Shown in pieces: positions 6,671 through 15,769 of a DNA stretch of 64,000 nt. Location: contig JAAYIH010000046.1 of the NCBI GenBank assembly GCA_012523545.1, forward strand, positions 1 through 64,000, read 5' to 3'. Within the stretch, counting starts at the first letter, position 1. Each line of letters opens with the position of its first letter. A model generated the notes under the pieces. It ran no database searches. It was given only the letters and a program-made list of their open reading frames with translations, and was not told the DNA's origin. This DNA comes from Bacillota bacterium. Its GTDB lineage: Bacteria > Bacillota > Proteinivoracia > UBA4975. A program made the translations under genes and the position numbers.

Positions 6671-8605
6671 TTATCGCTTTATGCCCTCCAGGCATTCCCG
6701 GGCCAGGGCGGCGGCATGCAGGCTGCTCAACGACCGGTCGCCCTCCAGGGTGATGACCAGCACGTATTGGTCAAAATAGCATACATACCAGGCAATCTGC
6801 CGCGTGGCGCTTATTTCCGAGGTCCCGGTCTTGCCCCGCACGGCTCCGTGTCCCACCCAGGCACGGGCCTCCTCATCGGAAGCGGCGTAGGCCAGTACGC
6901 TGTCCAGCAACTGGAGGTTTTCGGCGCTGAAACCGGTTTCCAGCCAGATCCCGGCCGGATCGTCTGCTGTCAGGCGCGGCAGGGGCAAGTTGCCGTCCTG
7001 CCGGGCAATGGCCGCATACATCAGCGCCACATGTAAAGGAGTGGTCAGCATCTCCCCCTGACCGTAACTGGTGTCGGCAAGCAAAATTTCGCTTCCGCCC
7101 TGTTTGCGAATCTGCGACCGCTGGTAGTTCAGAGAAAGCGGGATGTCCCGGGCAAAGCCCAGGGCGGCCCCGTATCTTTCCAGCGCCTCCCACCCCAGCT
7201 TGAGCCCCAGGTCGGCAAAGTAAACGTTGTCGGACCATTTCATGGCTTCCCACAGGTCGACAGGGTGGGGCGGGCGCACCACCCTGGTCACATGATAAGA
7301 ACCCCATTGGGGACTCTTCTGCCAGCGGAGGGGGGTGTCCCAGCTGTATTCCGGGTCGTACACCCCCTCCTCCAGGGCCATCAAGGCGGTGAAGGGCTTA
7401 AAGACAGAGCCGGGCGGATACAGGCCGTTGAAAGCCCGGTTGACAAAGGGGGCGTCCCGGTCGGCCAGTTCCCGGTACTGACCGGCGCTAATCCCCAGGG
7501 CAAACCAGTTGCAGTCAAAGCCGGGGTTGGAAACAACGCCCCGGATGGCGCCGGTAGCGAATTCCAGCAACAGCATGCTGCCGTTGGCTCCGCCCAGAAC
7601 GGCGTCCAACTGCCGGCACTGGGCCAAATCCAGGGTGGTAACCACATCCCGGCCGGGGACGGGCGCGCGCCGGGCCACCACGGCAACCTCGCTGTCGCCT
7701 TCCCACACAGAAATCGTAAATCCCGGCCGGCCCGCCAGCACCGAATCGTAAACCAGCTCCAGACCCGCCCGGCCCACGATGTCGCCGGCGGCAAAGCCCA
7801 GGTCAGCCAGTTCCTGCAACTGTTCGGCCTCAATTTCGCCCACATACCCCACCGTCTGGGCCAGTGAATCGGGAATGTTGTACACCCTGCCTTCCTGCTC
7901 CCGCACCTTGACGCCCTTTACCGCCGTCAGGGCTTCCCGCAGTTGTTGCCAGGCAGCCTCGCCCACGGTCCGCACCGGAACAAATGTATCCGGGCGCACC
8001 CAGCTTTGCTCCAGCAGGCGCCGGATTTCGCTTTCCGGCACGTCCAGGAGGAGGGACAGCTTTGCCGCGCTGTCCGGCTGCATGGCCCCCGGCACCAAGC
8101 CCACGCAGAAAACGGGGCCGGCGACGGCCAGCGGCACGTTGTTGCAGTCCAGGATGGCCCCGCGCCTGGGCATTTGCCGGGTCACCTTCACTACCCGGTG
8201 TTCCGTGAGCTGGGGAAAGATGAGACAGTGATCCCAGTGCAGTTTCCAGCCTTCCCGGGTCCTGACCAGGCCGGCCTCGTACTCCAGGCTGAAATCTCCT
8301 GCCGTCGACGTCCGAAACTCCAGGGTATACCTGGCCGTGTCTTTGGCAATCTCCAGCTCGGTTACCGCCAGCTGCTGCAGCCCGATGCCCCGGGAAATCT
8401 TCTCGTAGCGCCGGCAAAAAGTCTCCGCATCCCACCGGGCCCGGGCTTCGGCGCTGAGCAACTGGTACATGGCCGCCCAGTCGCCCTGTTGCCACAGGTG
8501 CACAAAGCGGGTGATCAGGTCGTCGGGAGCCCGGATCTCCTGGTTGTCGCAGGCGCACAACATGAGAGCCAGGCAAACCAACGCCGCCAACACTGTCCTT
8601 CCCAT
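6671..8605 (-). CDS. Class B penicillin-binding protein (MecA/PBP3-like lipoprotein), 644 aa
   Basis: This is a peptidoglycan transpeptidase. The start at 8605 has GGAGGCGGAAG before it and begins a signal sequence ending LMLCAC, a lipobox-like cysteine, so it is probably membrane-anchored and extracytoplasmic. Residues about 28-140 resemble the NTF2-like MecA N-terminal domain, about 145-300 the dimerisation domain, and the rest the transpeptidase. The catalytic motifs are complete: GSVFK (Ser about 400), SDN (about 470) and KTGTS near 595. MecA-type PBPs can have low beta-lactam affinity, and in spore formers homologues act in wall or spore-cortex synthesis; which applies here cannot be decided. 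It is divergent from the coat protein genes. Confidence 0.93.
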   Translation of the reverse strand: MGRTVLAALVCLALMLCACDNQEIRAPDDLITRFVHLWQQGDWAAMYQLLSAEARARWDAETFCRRYEKISRGIGLQQLAVTELEIAKDTARYTLEFRTSTAGDFSLEYEAGLVRTREGWKLHWDHCLIFPQLTEHRVVKVTRQMPRRGAILDCNNVPLAVAGPVFCVGLVPGAMQPDSAAKLSLLLDVPESEIRRLLEQSWVRPDTFVPVRTVGEAAWQQLREALTAVKGVKVREQEGRVYNIPDSLAQTVGYVGEIEAEQLQELADLGFAAGDIVGRAGLELVYDSVLAGRPGFTISVWEGDSEVAVVARRAPVPGRDVVTTLDLAQCRQLDAVLGGANGSMLLLEFATGAIRGVVSNPGFDCNWFALGISAGQYRELADRDAPFVNRAFNGLYPPGSVFKPFTALMALEEGVYDPEYSWDTPLRWQKSPQWGSYHVTRVVRPPHPVDLWEAMKWSDNVYFADLGLKLGWEALERYGAALGFARDIPLSLNYQRSQIRKQGGSEILLADTSYGQGEMLTTPLHVALMYAAIARQDGNLPLPRLTADDPAGIWLETGFSAENLQLLDSVLAYAASDEEARAWVGHGAVRGKTGTSEISATRQIAWYVCYFDQYVLVITLEGDRSLSSLHAAALARECLEGIKR

Positions 8606-8701
8606 CTTCCGCCTCCTCAGCGCTGAGAAATTTGCTGAATACCCCTTTCCAATAAAGCCAACAATAACAAGGGAATGCACGGCAAGGAAAGGAGGGATTT
8701 G

Positions 8702-8887
8702 ATGGCGCATCTCAACCAAATGGAGTTGCAAAACCTGCGTCACATGATCGGCTGCCACGAACTGGCGGCCCAGAAGCTCGAGACTTATGCCCGCTCTGTC
8801 AGCGACTCCCAAATCAGGCAGATGTTCCAGCAATCTGCCCAATCGGCCCGCAGCGCCAAGCAAAAACTGATGTCATTCTTAAGCTAG
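8702..8887 (+). CDS. Small spore-coat-associated protein, 61 aa
   Basis: GGAGGG lies five bases before the ATG at 8702. The protein is helical and rich in glutamine (NLRHMIGCHELAAQKLETYAR and QMFQQSAQSARSAKQKL). It resembles the short partner proteins found before Coat F proteins in clostridial spore formers. It is 10 bases upstream of the Coat F gene and clearly in the same operon. The role as a coat component is inferred from that link. Confidence 0.7.
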   Translation: MAHLNQMELQNLRHMIGCHELAAQKLETYARSVSDSQIRQMFQQSAQSARSAKQKLMSFLS

Positions 8888-8897
8888 GAGGGACACC

Positions 8898-9146
8898 ATG
8901 CAGGAAAAACACATGGTCAATGACGTGCTTTCGATGTACAACAGCAGCCTGACTACTTATGCCAGCGTCATTGCCGAAACCGAAAACCAGCAATTGCGCC
9001 AGACCCTGCAACAGATGCGGGATGAGGACGAAAAGTTCCAGTACCAGCTGTTTCAAATTGCAAGCCAGAAAGGGTACTATCAGCCGGCGCAAAAAGCCGA
9101 CCCGCAGGACATCCAGCAGGTCAAAGCGCAACTGGGAGGAAGTTAA
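8898..9146 (+). CDS. Spore coat protein, Coat F family, 82 aa
   Basis: The protein is a compact helical domain with the Coat F pattern: KHMVNDVLSMYNSSLTTYA, then a second helix with IAETENQQLRQTLQQMRDEDE, and the signature GYYQPA. It would be laid down on the forespore surface by the mother cell. AGGAGG precedes the ATG. A hairpin terminator follows. No clear sporulation sigma-factor promoter could be assigned in the 96 bases between the PBP and the upstream coat gene. Together with the partner gene this is the best evidence that the organism sporulates. Confidence 0.85.
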   Translation: MQEKHMVNDVLSMYNSSLTTYASVIAETENQQLRQTLQQMRDEDEKFQYQLFQIASQKGYYQPAQKADPQDIQQVKAQLGGS

Positions 9147-9167
9147 ACAGTACCCCATATTAATGCC

Positions 9168-9194
9168 AAAAGAGCGCAGTTTATGCGCTCTTTT
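9168..9194. terminator. Bidirectional terminator
   Basis: AAAAGAGCGC and GCGCTCTTTT form a 10-bp stem around a 7-base loop between the convergent coat operon and pepF. Confidence 0.85.
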
Positions 9195-9209
9195 CCTTTG
9201 CCTGTATTG

Positions 9210-10982
9210 TTACTCCGTCAGCCGCAGGAACTCTTTGCAATCGGCCGCTGCCATGTCCACGGCCTGCTGCCAGAAGTCCGGTCTGGTCAGGTCCACGCCC
9301 AGGTGACGCCGGGCCAGGTCCTCCACCCGCATGCGGCCGGTATCCCGGAGCAGGTTGATGTACCGTTGTTCAAAATCCGCTCCCCCGTCCCTGGACAGGG
9401 CGTAAATGCCCGCGCTGAACAGGTAACCAAAGGTGTAGGGGAAGTTGTAGAAGGGCACCCCGGTATTGTAAAAGTGGAGCTTGGAGCACCAGAAGCGGGG
9501 ATGCCAGACATCCAGGCTGTTGCGGTACGCCTTTTTCTGGGCCTCTTCCATCAGCTCGTTGAGGCGGTCGGCCCCCACCGGACCCCGGCGGCGTTCTTCG
9601 TAAAAACTGGTCTCGAACAAGAAGCGGCAGTGGATGTTCATGAAGAAGGCGATGCTGCCGTCCACTTTGCCGGCCAGAAGGGCCAGTTTTTCCTCGCGGT
9701 CGGCGGCCTGTTGCACCGCAGCGTCGGAAACCACCATTTCATTGAAAGTCGAGGCTGTCTCAGCGACGTTCATGGCATAGCGCTGGGCCAGAAAAGGCAG
9801 ATCGGTCATGACATGCTGATGGAAAGCATGCCCCAGTTCGTGGGCCAAAGTGGAGACGTTGTCGGGGGTGCCGGCAAAGGTCATGAAAACCCTGGTTTCC
9901 TTGCTGACCGGGAAGCTGGTGCAAAAAGCCCCGGCGCGCTTGTTGCCCCGGTTCTCGGCTTCCACCCAGCGCTTTTGCAGGGCCGAAACCACGAAATCCG
10001 CCATCCTGGGGCTGACCCGCCGCAACTGCTCCACCACGAAATTGGCGGCCTCGTCAAAAGTATAAGTCCTGTTAACTTTGCCCACCGGGGCGCCAACGTC
10101 GTACCACGTCAGTTTTTCCAGATTGAGCAGTTGCCTCTTCCGGTCCAGGTATTTGACAAAGATGTCCTTGTTGTCCTCGACGACGCCCCACATAACATCC
10201 AGGGTCTCGGCCTGCATGCGGTTGACGTCCAGGGGTTCTTTGAGGAAGGAATCCCAGCCCCGGTGCTTGTAGAGGTTGAGCCTAAAGCCGGCCAGATGGT
10301 TGAGGGCGCCGGCGCACAAATCTTCCTCCTGCTCCCAGGCCTCTTCCCACAGCCGGCCGGCCTTGGCACGCACAGCCGCGTCGGGATGGGAAAACAGGTT
10401 GGCAAACTGCCCTACCGACAACAATTCTGTCTTTCCGTCCTGCTCCCAGGCAATTTCCATCCTGCCGGTGACGGTATTGTACAGCTCCGACCAGCCGTGG
10501 TAGCCGTCCACCGCCAGGTCGTTGGCCAGCCTTTCCTGATCGGCAGACATCTTTTCCCTGGCCCTTTGCCGCATTTCCTCCAGGCTAAAGGCAATGGGCT
10601 TGAGTTCGGGGGTTTCCAGCAGTTCCGCCCAGGTCCCGTCGTCCATGGCCAGGATTTTCTCGTCCACGGCAGCCTGCACCGAACTCAAAGCGGCATAGAG
10701 CTGGCGTACCCGCCCCGCCAGCAGCTTGGCCTTTTTGTCCTTGGTGTTTTGCGCGTCGAGGCAGCCGATGAAGGCACCGGCTTGCCGCAACCGGGCGGCC
10801 ACATCCTGGTTTTTGTCGATGAACTGCCTCCATTGCTCCCGGTCGGCGCCAGCCGGTATCAGCGCCTGCAAGCTTTCGATGTCCGCCGCCACCTGCCGGA
10901 GGTGGGCATCCAGTTGCGGCGAGCTGCTGCCTCCCGGAAAAATGGAGTCCAGATCCCACACCGGATTGAGATTTTTTAGCAT
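9210..10982 (-). CDS. pepF: Oligoendopeptidase F family metallopeptidase (M3), 590 aa
   Basis: This is a cytoplasmic zinc peptidase that cuts short peptides. The zinc site HELGHAFH is present, with a downstream glutamate in NEMVVSDAA, as usual in M3 enzymes. The N-terminal helical region (LNPVWDLDSIFPGGSSSPQL) fits the family, as does the length. Of two adjacent in-frame ATGs, the one at 10982 is chosen: GGAGG is seven bases before it and touches the one at 10988. It is transcribed alone, ending at the shared terminator. Its role could be recycling of peptides, for example from degraded proteins or signals. Confidence 0.93.
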   Translation of the reverse strand: MLKNLNPVWDLDSIFPGGSSSPQLDAHLRQVAADIESLQALIPAGADREQWRQFIDKNQDVAARLRQAGAFIGCLDAQNTKDKKAKLLAGRVRQLYAALSSVQAAVDEKILAMDDGTWAELLETPELKPIAFSLEEMRQRAREKMSADQERLANDLAVDGYHGWSELYNTVTGRMEIAWEQDGKTELLSVGQFANLFSHPDAAVRAKAGRLWEEAWEQEEDLCAGALNHLAGFRLNLYKHRGWDSFLKEPLDVNRMQAETLDVMWGVVEDNKDIFVKYLDRKRQLLNLEKLTWYDVGAPVGKVNRTYTFDEAANFVVEQLRRVSPRMADFVVSALQKRWVEAENRGNKRAGAFCTSFPVSKETRVFMTFAGTPDNVSTLAHELGHAFHQHVMTDLPFLAQRYAMNVAETASTFNEMVVSDAAVQQAADREEKLALLAGKVDGSIAFFMNIHCRFLFETSFYEERRRGPVGADRLNELMEEAQKKAYRNSLDVWHPRFWCSKLHFYNTGVPFYNFPYTFGYLFSAGIYALSRDGGADFEQRYINLLRDTGRMRVEDLARRHLGVDLTRPDFWQQAVDMAAADCKEFLRLTE

Positions 10983-11044
10983 AAGCATACCTCCATGCTA
11001 TTTTCGTCATATAATACTTCTCTGCCCGGCAAAAAATACCTCCC

Positions 11045-12061
11045 CTATTGCCAGGCCCGCCGGTACTGGTAAGGGATTTCCAGCTCGGCGCCCAGTTCCC
11101 GGGCGGCGTACAGCGGCCAGTTGGGGTTGCGCAGCAGTTCCCGGCCCAGGAGAACCAGGTCGGCCCGCTGGTTGGCCACAATTTCTTCGGCCTGCAGCGG
11201 AGAAGTGATGAGCCCCACGGCGCCGGTGGCAATTCCGGTCTTATGCCGGAAAAACTCGGCATAGGGAATCTGGTAGCCCGGGAAGGGATTGATGTCAACG
11301 GGGACGACAGCGCCGCTGGAACAATCCAGCAGGTCGACCCCCTGATCCCGCATGCGCTCCACTGCATATAAGTAGTCTTCGGGATGATTGCCCTGGGGAT
11401 GGTACTCCTCGGCAGAAATTCTCACCATCAGGGGCCCGGTCCAGACAGCCTTAACAGCGTCGATTACCTCGGCCAAAAAGCGGTAACGGTTTTCCGGGCT
11501 GCCGCCGTAACTGTCTTCCCGGCGGTTGGTCAACGGCGACAAAAACTGATTGATAAGGTAACCGTGGGCGGCGTGGATTTCCACCGCCTGGAACCCGGCT
11601 TCTCTGGCCCGCCGGGCGGCTTCGCCAAAGGCCGCAGCGGCCTGGTGTATCTCTTCTTCAGTCATGGCCCGGGGCAGGGGGTACTTGTCGCTGAAGGCTA
11701 TGGCCGACGGCGCCAGCCCTGCCTCGTCCAGCCCCGCCTTGCGCCCGGCGTGATTTAGCTGGATCGCCGCCACGCACCCCTGGCTCTTGATGGTTTCCGC
11801 CAGCTTCGCCATGCCTTCCACCTGCCCGTCGCTCCACAAGCCCAGGTCGTTTTTGGAAATGCGGCCGCGGGGGTCGACGGCGGTGGCTTCCACGATGATC
11901 ATGCCCGCCTGCCCCACAGCCCTGGCCCCGTAATGAATTATGTGCCAGTCGGTCACCACGCCGTCCTCAGCAAGACAAGAATAGGTGCACATGGGCGACA
12001 TGACAATCCGGTTTTTCAGCTCTGCGTCGCCCAGGCGGCAGGGGGTAAAAAGTTTTGCCAA
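11045..12061 (-). CDS. namA: NADPH dehydrogenase NamA/YqjM-type old yellow enzyme, 338 aa
   Basis: This FMN enzyme reduces activated C=C bonds. The start MAKLFTP followed by [12 protein letters not shown] includes the cysteine typical of the YqjM subclass that tunes the flavin. [19 protein letters not shown] contains the substrate-binding histidine pair, and a final YRRAW supplies the arginine and tryptophan of the inter-subunit site. The start codon appears to be TTG, with AAAGGATGA about six bases upstream; no ATG fits. At 338 residues it matches the family exactly. Confidence 0.92.
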   Translation of the reverse strand: MAKLFTPCRLGDAELKNRIVMSPMCTYSCLAEDGVVTDWHIIHYGARAVGQAGMIIVEATAVDPRGRISKNDLGLWSDGQVEGMAKLAETIKSQGCVAAIQLNHAGRKAGLDEAGLAPSAIAFSDKYPLPRAMTEEEIHQAAAAFGEAARRAREAGFQAVEIHAAHGYLINQFLSPLTNRREDSYGGSPENRYRFLAEVIDAVKAVWTGPLMVRISAEEYHPQGNHPEDYLYAVERMRDQGVDLLDCSSGAVVPVDINPFPGYQIPYAEFFRHKTGIATGAVGLITSPLQAEEIVANQRADLVLLGRELLRNPNWPLYAARELGAELEIPYQYRRAWQ

Positions 12062-12147
12062 ACGACATCATCCTTTCTCTTTGGCTGATAATCCCAGTTT
12101 CTTATTATTATAAAGCATTAAAGAGATAACGATAAGCCGGCGTTTCG

Positions 12148-12180
12148 AAAAAAACAGATCCCCAGTGCAGGGGATCTGTT
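12148..12180 (-). terminator. Terminator of the MarR-ABC operon
   Basis: On the minus strand AACAGATCCCC and GGGGATCTGTT form an 11-bp stem followed by seven T, just past the stop of the exporter gene. Confidence 0.88.
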
Positions 12181-12185
12181 GCAGG

Positions 12186-13949
12186 TCAGATGGCTTCGAC
12201 GGCCAGTTCCCGGTCGGCGCTTTGCGCCTGACAAAGCTGGTAGTACAGGCCTTTTTGGGCCAGCAGCTCCCTGTGGTTGCCCTGTTCCAGGATTTCCCCG
12301 TCCCGGAGCACAATGATGTGGTCGGCGTCCTGGATGGTGGATAAACGGTGGGCGATGACTATAGCTGTCTTGTTTTCCTTGAGCCTGTTGAGGGCCTCCT
12401 GGATGAGGCGTTCGGTTTGAGTGTCCACTGCCGAGGTGGCCTCGTCCAGGATGAGGATGGGCGCGTCCTTGAGGATTGCCCGGGCAATGGAAATGCGTTG
12501 TTTTTGCCCGCCGGACAGCTTTACCCCCCGCTCGCCGATTTTGGTGTCATAACCGTTTTCCAGGCCCATGATAAAGTCATGGGCGTTGGCCGCCTTGGCG
12601 GCGGCGATAATTTCGGCCTGGCTGGCCCCCGGAGAACCGTACAGGATATTTTCCCGCACCGTACCGTTGAACAAAAACACGTCCTGAGAAACCAGGCTGA
12701 TCTGCCGGCGCAGGCTGTTGAGGGACAGCTTGCGGATGTCGATGCCGTCGATTAGAATCTCTCCTTCGTCGGGATCGTAGAAGCGGGGGATGAGGCTGGC
12801 GATGGTGGTCTTGCCCACGCCGGTGGCGCCCACCAGGGCCAGGGTCTCCCCGGGCCTGACGGTAAATGAGATGTTCTTGAGAACGGGGATGCTGTCGACA
12901 TAGCGGAAACTGACATTGCGAAACTCCACCTCGCCCCTGGCCCGGCGCAAATGAACAGGGTTGGGAATTTCCCTGATTTCCGGTTGGGCCTGGAGGATCT
13001 CCACCACCCGTTCGGCGCTGCCCAGGGCCTGTTGCAGGCCTTCGTTAATCTGGCCCAGGGCCATGATGGGCTGGTAGAAGATGTTCAGGTAGAGCAAAAA
13101 GGCCACCAGATCCTGCATGGGCAAGTAGCTGCCCAGGGCCAGCCTGCCCCCGAAGAAGATTACTATCACCGTACCCAGGCTGGCCACAAACTCAATGCCG
13201 GGGTGGAAGGCATTGGTTACCTTCAGGGCCCGCAGCATGGCCCGGGTCTGCACTGCCAGGGCGGCACCGGTGCGCCTGGATTCGTATTCCTCCTGGGTAA
13301 AGGCCTTAATTTCCCTGATGCCGCTGAAGTTATCCTGCAGGATGGCGTTGAGTTCCCCCACTTTTTCCTGGTTGATGCGGAACAGCGGCCGCGAGATTTT
13401 GCTGAATTTCAGCACCATCCAGGCCAGCAGGGGCACGGGGATCAAAGTGAGCATGGCCAGGGTAAGGTTCATGCGCGACAGGATGACAAACACCCCGACC
13501 AGCATGATGCCGTTGACCACCACCGTGGGAATGGCGTGAGCCAGCAGCACTTCAAAGGTGCGGGTGTCGTTGATGACGCGGGACATCAGGTCGCCCGTCT
13601 GCTTGTCGCTGTAATAGCGCATGGACATGCGCTGCAGCGCGTCGTACATCCTGTGCCGGATATCCCGCACCATGTTCCACGCGGCGCAATGGGATATGTA
13701 ATCGGTGCCGAACTTGGAAAGGGCCCGGATTATATAAACCGCCACAATGGAAAGGGCCAGGTACGTAATATAGCTGTAATCGGGGGCCCCCGCTCCCGCC
13801 GCCAGGTCCTCCACCATAGCCACCAGGCTGCGGATGAGCCAGGGCCCGGTAAGGTTGGCTGCCGTTACCAGCAGCATGCAGACGGTGGCGGCCACAATCC
13901 ACCACCTGTAAGGCTTGGCAAAAGGCAAGATTGCTTTCAGTTCTTTCAC
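12186..13949 (-). CDS. ABC exporter, fused permease and ATPase, 587 aa
   Basis: Residues about 15-300 form six membrane helices (first WIVAATVCMLLVTAANL), followed by a nucleotide-binding domain with Walker A GATGVGKTT, signature LSGGQKQR and Walker B ILILDEATSA. It would act as a homo- or heterodimer to export a lipid, drug or peptide; the substrate cannot be read from sequence. Its ATG overlaps the stop of the upstream marR-type gene by four bases, so expression is coupled to that regulator, as in many multidrug exporters. A terminator follows. Only one half-transporter is present, suggesting a homodimer. Confidence 0.93.
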   Translation of the reverse strand: MKELKAILPFAKPYRWWIVAATVCMLLVTAANLTGPWLIRSLVAMVEDLAAGAGAPDYSYITYLALSIVAVYIIRALSKFGTDYISHCAAWNMVRDIRHRMYDALQRMSMRYYSDKQTGDLMSRVINDTRTFEVLLAHAIPTVVVNGIMLVGVFVILSRMNLTLAMLTLIPVPLLAWMVLKFSKISRPLFRINQEKVGELNAILQDNFSGIREIKAFTQEEYESRRTGAALAVQTRAMLRALKVTNAFHPGIEFVASLGTVIVIFFGGRLALGSYLPMQDLVAFLLYLNIFYQPIMALGQINEGLQQALGSAERVVEILQAQPEIREIPNPVHLRRARGEVEFRNVSFRYVDSIPVLKNISFTVRPGETLALVGATGVGKTTIASLIPRFYDPDEGEILIDGIDIRKLSLNSLRRQISLVSQDVFLFNGTVRENILYGSPGASQAEIIAAAKAANAHDFIMGLENGYDTKIGERGVKLSGGQKQRISIARAILKDAPILILDEATSAVDTQTERLIQEALNRLKENKTAIVIAHRLSTIQDADHIIVLRDGEILEQGNHRELLAQKGLYYQLCQAQSADRELAVEAI

Positions 13950-14383
13950 CGATTTTCCTCCTCCGGTACTCCGTCCTTAAGTTTTTGCAACAGATTTTTC
14001 AGGGTGAGCAATTCATCCTCGTTCAAAACTCCCATGCGCGCCTCAATAAACTGCTGGTGCCGGGGGAAGATTTCCGCCTTCAACTTCGTCCCCGCTTCCG
14101 TCAGCTTGACCAGCCACACGCGCCGGTCCTCCCGGGAATGCTCGCGGTACACCCAGCCGTTCTCGGCCATGCGGTCGATAATTCCCGTCATGTTGCTGGC
14201 ATTGCACTGCAGCTCCCGGGCCAGTTCATGGGCAGGAGTCCCCTGCTCGCCAATATGGTACAGGGCATGGAATTGGGGCCAGGTAATGCCGTAGTCTTCC
14301 ACCTTTTTGCGGGATTCCGCCTTGAGGCGGCGGCTGGTTTTGCGCAACAGCCAGTAAACCTCCCGGGCCAGGGATTTTCCCAT
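13946..14383 (-). CDS. MarR-family transcriptional regulator, 145 aa
   Basis: The winged-helix core is visible: ITWPQFHALYHIGEQG, TPAHELARELQCNASNMTGIIDRME (recognition helix) and the wing HSREDRRVWLVKLTEAG. The start at 14383 follows GGGGAGGA; the frame is open upstream but without a ribosome site. It is likely to repress itself and the ABC exporter it overlaps. A promoter lies 40 bases upstream with a CATATATG palindrome (14411-14418) beside it, a candidate operator. Confidence 0.92.
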   Translation of the reverse strand: MGKSLAREVYWLLRKTSRRLKAESRKKVEDYGITWPQFHALYHIGEQGTPAHELARELQCNASNMTGIIDRMAENGWVYREHSREDRRVWLVKLTEAGTKLKAEIFPRHQQFIEARMGVLNEDELLTLKNLLQKLKDGVPEEENR

Positions 14384-14419
14384 GGAAAATTCCTCCCCTC
14401 TCCAATAGTCCATATATGA

Positions 14420-14447
14420 ATTATACAATACTAAAATAACAAAGCAA
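14420..14447 (-). promoter_or_regulatory. Promoter of the MarR-ABC operon
   Basis: Minus-strand TTGCTT (14442-14447), a 16-base spacer and perfect TATAAT (14420-14425). The AT-rich palindrome CATATATG sits just downstream near the start point. Confidence 0.6.
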
Positions 14448-14504
14448 CATGCCGAGCAACACCGGCCCGGGCGGCAAGACTTAAGCCGGCAGCGGGGCAC
14501 AAAA

Positions 14505-14523
14505 AACCGGAACGCGTCCGGTT
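14505..14523 (-). terminator. Terminator of the YVTN protein gene
   Basis: On the minus strand AACCGGA-CGCGT-TCCGGTT is followed by TTTTGTG, right after the stop at 14531. Confidence 0.7.
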
Positions 14524-14530
14524 AATGGGA

Positions 14531-15631
14531 TTATGCAATGGGTATCGGGGCGATGCCCACACCTGCCGGGGAAAAACCTACAGTTATGGTGGCGAAAACT
14601 GCATCGTCATTGACGTCGATGACCGAGACAAAGGTTTCGTCGAAATTCGCCACGTACGCTTTGGCCCCGTCGGGAGTTACAGCCACTGCCACAGGGTTTC
14701 CCCCAATGTCGTCGGTAATTGTCGTGAGCACTGTGTCTGAGCTGACGTCGATAACCGAGACTGAGTCGGCATTGAAATTGGTGACGTAAGCCTTTTGGCC
14801 ATCGGGGGTAAAGGCCACGCCAAAGGGCCCGTTCTGCACAATAATAGCGTCGACGGCAGTATCCGTGGCCACATCAATAACCGACACAAAACCGTCATCA
14901 AAATTGGTAACATAAGCTTTGCTGCCATCGGGAGAGAAAGCTACCCCAATGGGATTATCTCCCACGGTGATGGTAGCTGTTACGGTATCAGTCGCAGTGT
15001 CTATCACAGATACGGTATTCTCCCCAAAGTTCGCCACGTATACTTTGGCGCCGTCGGGAGAAACAGCCAGCCCTCTCGGCGCATCCCCCACCGGAATGGT
15101 GGCAATAACCAGTTCTGTGGCCATATCGATGACAGAAACGGTATCATCGCTTATGTTGGAAACATAAGCTTTTTCTCCGTTGGGGGTAAGATCTATCTCA
15201 TCCGGCCCGTTACCAACCGGGATTTCCCTCACCACCACGCGGTTTAACGTATCGATAACCGAGACTGAATCTCTTCCATTATTGACCACATAAGCCTTTC
15301 TCGCATCGGGAGCAAAGGCAACGTCGCCGGGCGAATTACCCACGGAAATGGTGTCGATTACGGTGTTGGTATTGGTATTAATTACCGCGACGTCATTGCT
15401 GCTTTGGAGGGGCACATAAGCCAGGGGAACGACGTTGAGCCGGGTAACCTGAATCAATCGGTTGCAGCAGAGGTTAATCAACTGGCCCAGGTTCTCGATC
15501 TGCATGGTATTGGGGGAAACGGCGCCCACCAGGTATCCGGTTACAGGGTCACTGGAATAGATAACTTGTATGGCAACGCCGGGGGCGATGCCGGCAAGCA
15601 ATTCTGCGCATGGGCAATTTACGACTCCCAA
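14531..15631 (-). CDS. Seven-repeat YVTN beta-propeller protein with a cysteine-rich head, 366 aa
   Basis: Residues about 70-366 are seven repeats of roughly 42 residues, each with the pattern AYVxN...SVSVIDxxTxxVxxTIxVGxxPxGVAFxPDGxK. Seven such units close one propeller. The first 70 residues are different: they contain CPC near the start and a CC pair within LGQLINLCCNRLIQV, and no signal peptide is seen. The TTG start at 15631 has GAGGAGGAG before it. Related propellers occur on cell surfaces and in spore coats; the lack of an export signal and the paired cysteines make a coat role possible, but this is inference. Binding partner unknown. Confidence 0.85.
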   Translation of the reverse strand: MGVVNCPCAELLAGIAPGVAIQVIYSSDPVTGYLVGAVSPNTMQIENLGQLINLCCNRLIQVTRLNVVPLAYVPLQSSNDVAVINTNTNTVIDTISVGNSPGDVAFAPDARKAYVVNNGRDSVSVIDTLNRVVVREIPVGNGPDEIDLTPNGEKAYVSNISDDTVSVIDMATELVIATIPVGDAPRGLAVSPDGAKVYVANFGENTVSVIDTATDTVTATITVGDNPIGVAFSPDGSKAYVTNFDDGFVSVIDVATDTAVDAIIVQNGPFGVAFTPDGQKAYVTNFNADSVSVIDVSSDTVLTTITDDIGGNPVAVAVTPDGAKAYVANFDETFVSVIDVNDDAVFATITVGFSPAGVGIAPIPIA

Positions 15632-15745
15632 GTTTTTCTCCTCCTCAATTATTGGCCGCCACCAGGGAGTGTGCGGAATTCTCCTGCGTACAGTATATTC
15701 CGCCCCCGGCCGGCGGGGATGTGGGCAACGGACCCCGGGCGCAAA

Positions 15746-15768
15746 AAAGCGCCGGAATCGGCGCTTTG
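15746..15768 (-). terminator. Terminator of htpG
   Basis: Minus-strand AAAGCGCCG-ATTC-CGGCGCTTTTTTG, directly after the htpG stop. Confidence 0.88.
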
Positions 15769-15769
15769 G

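Noticed and set aside
7265-10979. Long open frames on the strand opposite the PBP and oligoendopeptidase genes
   Set aside because: They mirror the real genes codon by codon, lack ribosome sites and have abnormal composition. High GC makes antisense frames long.
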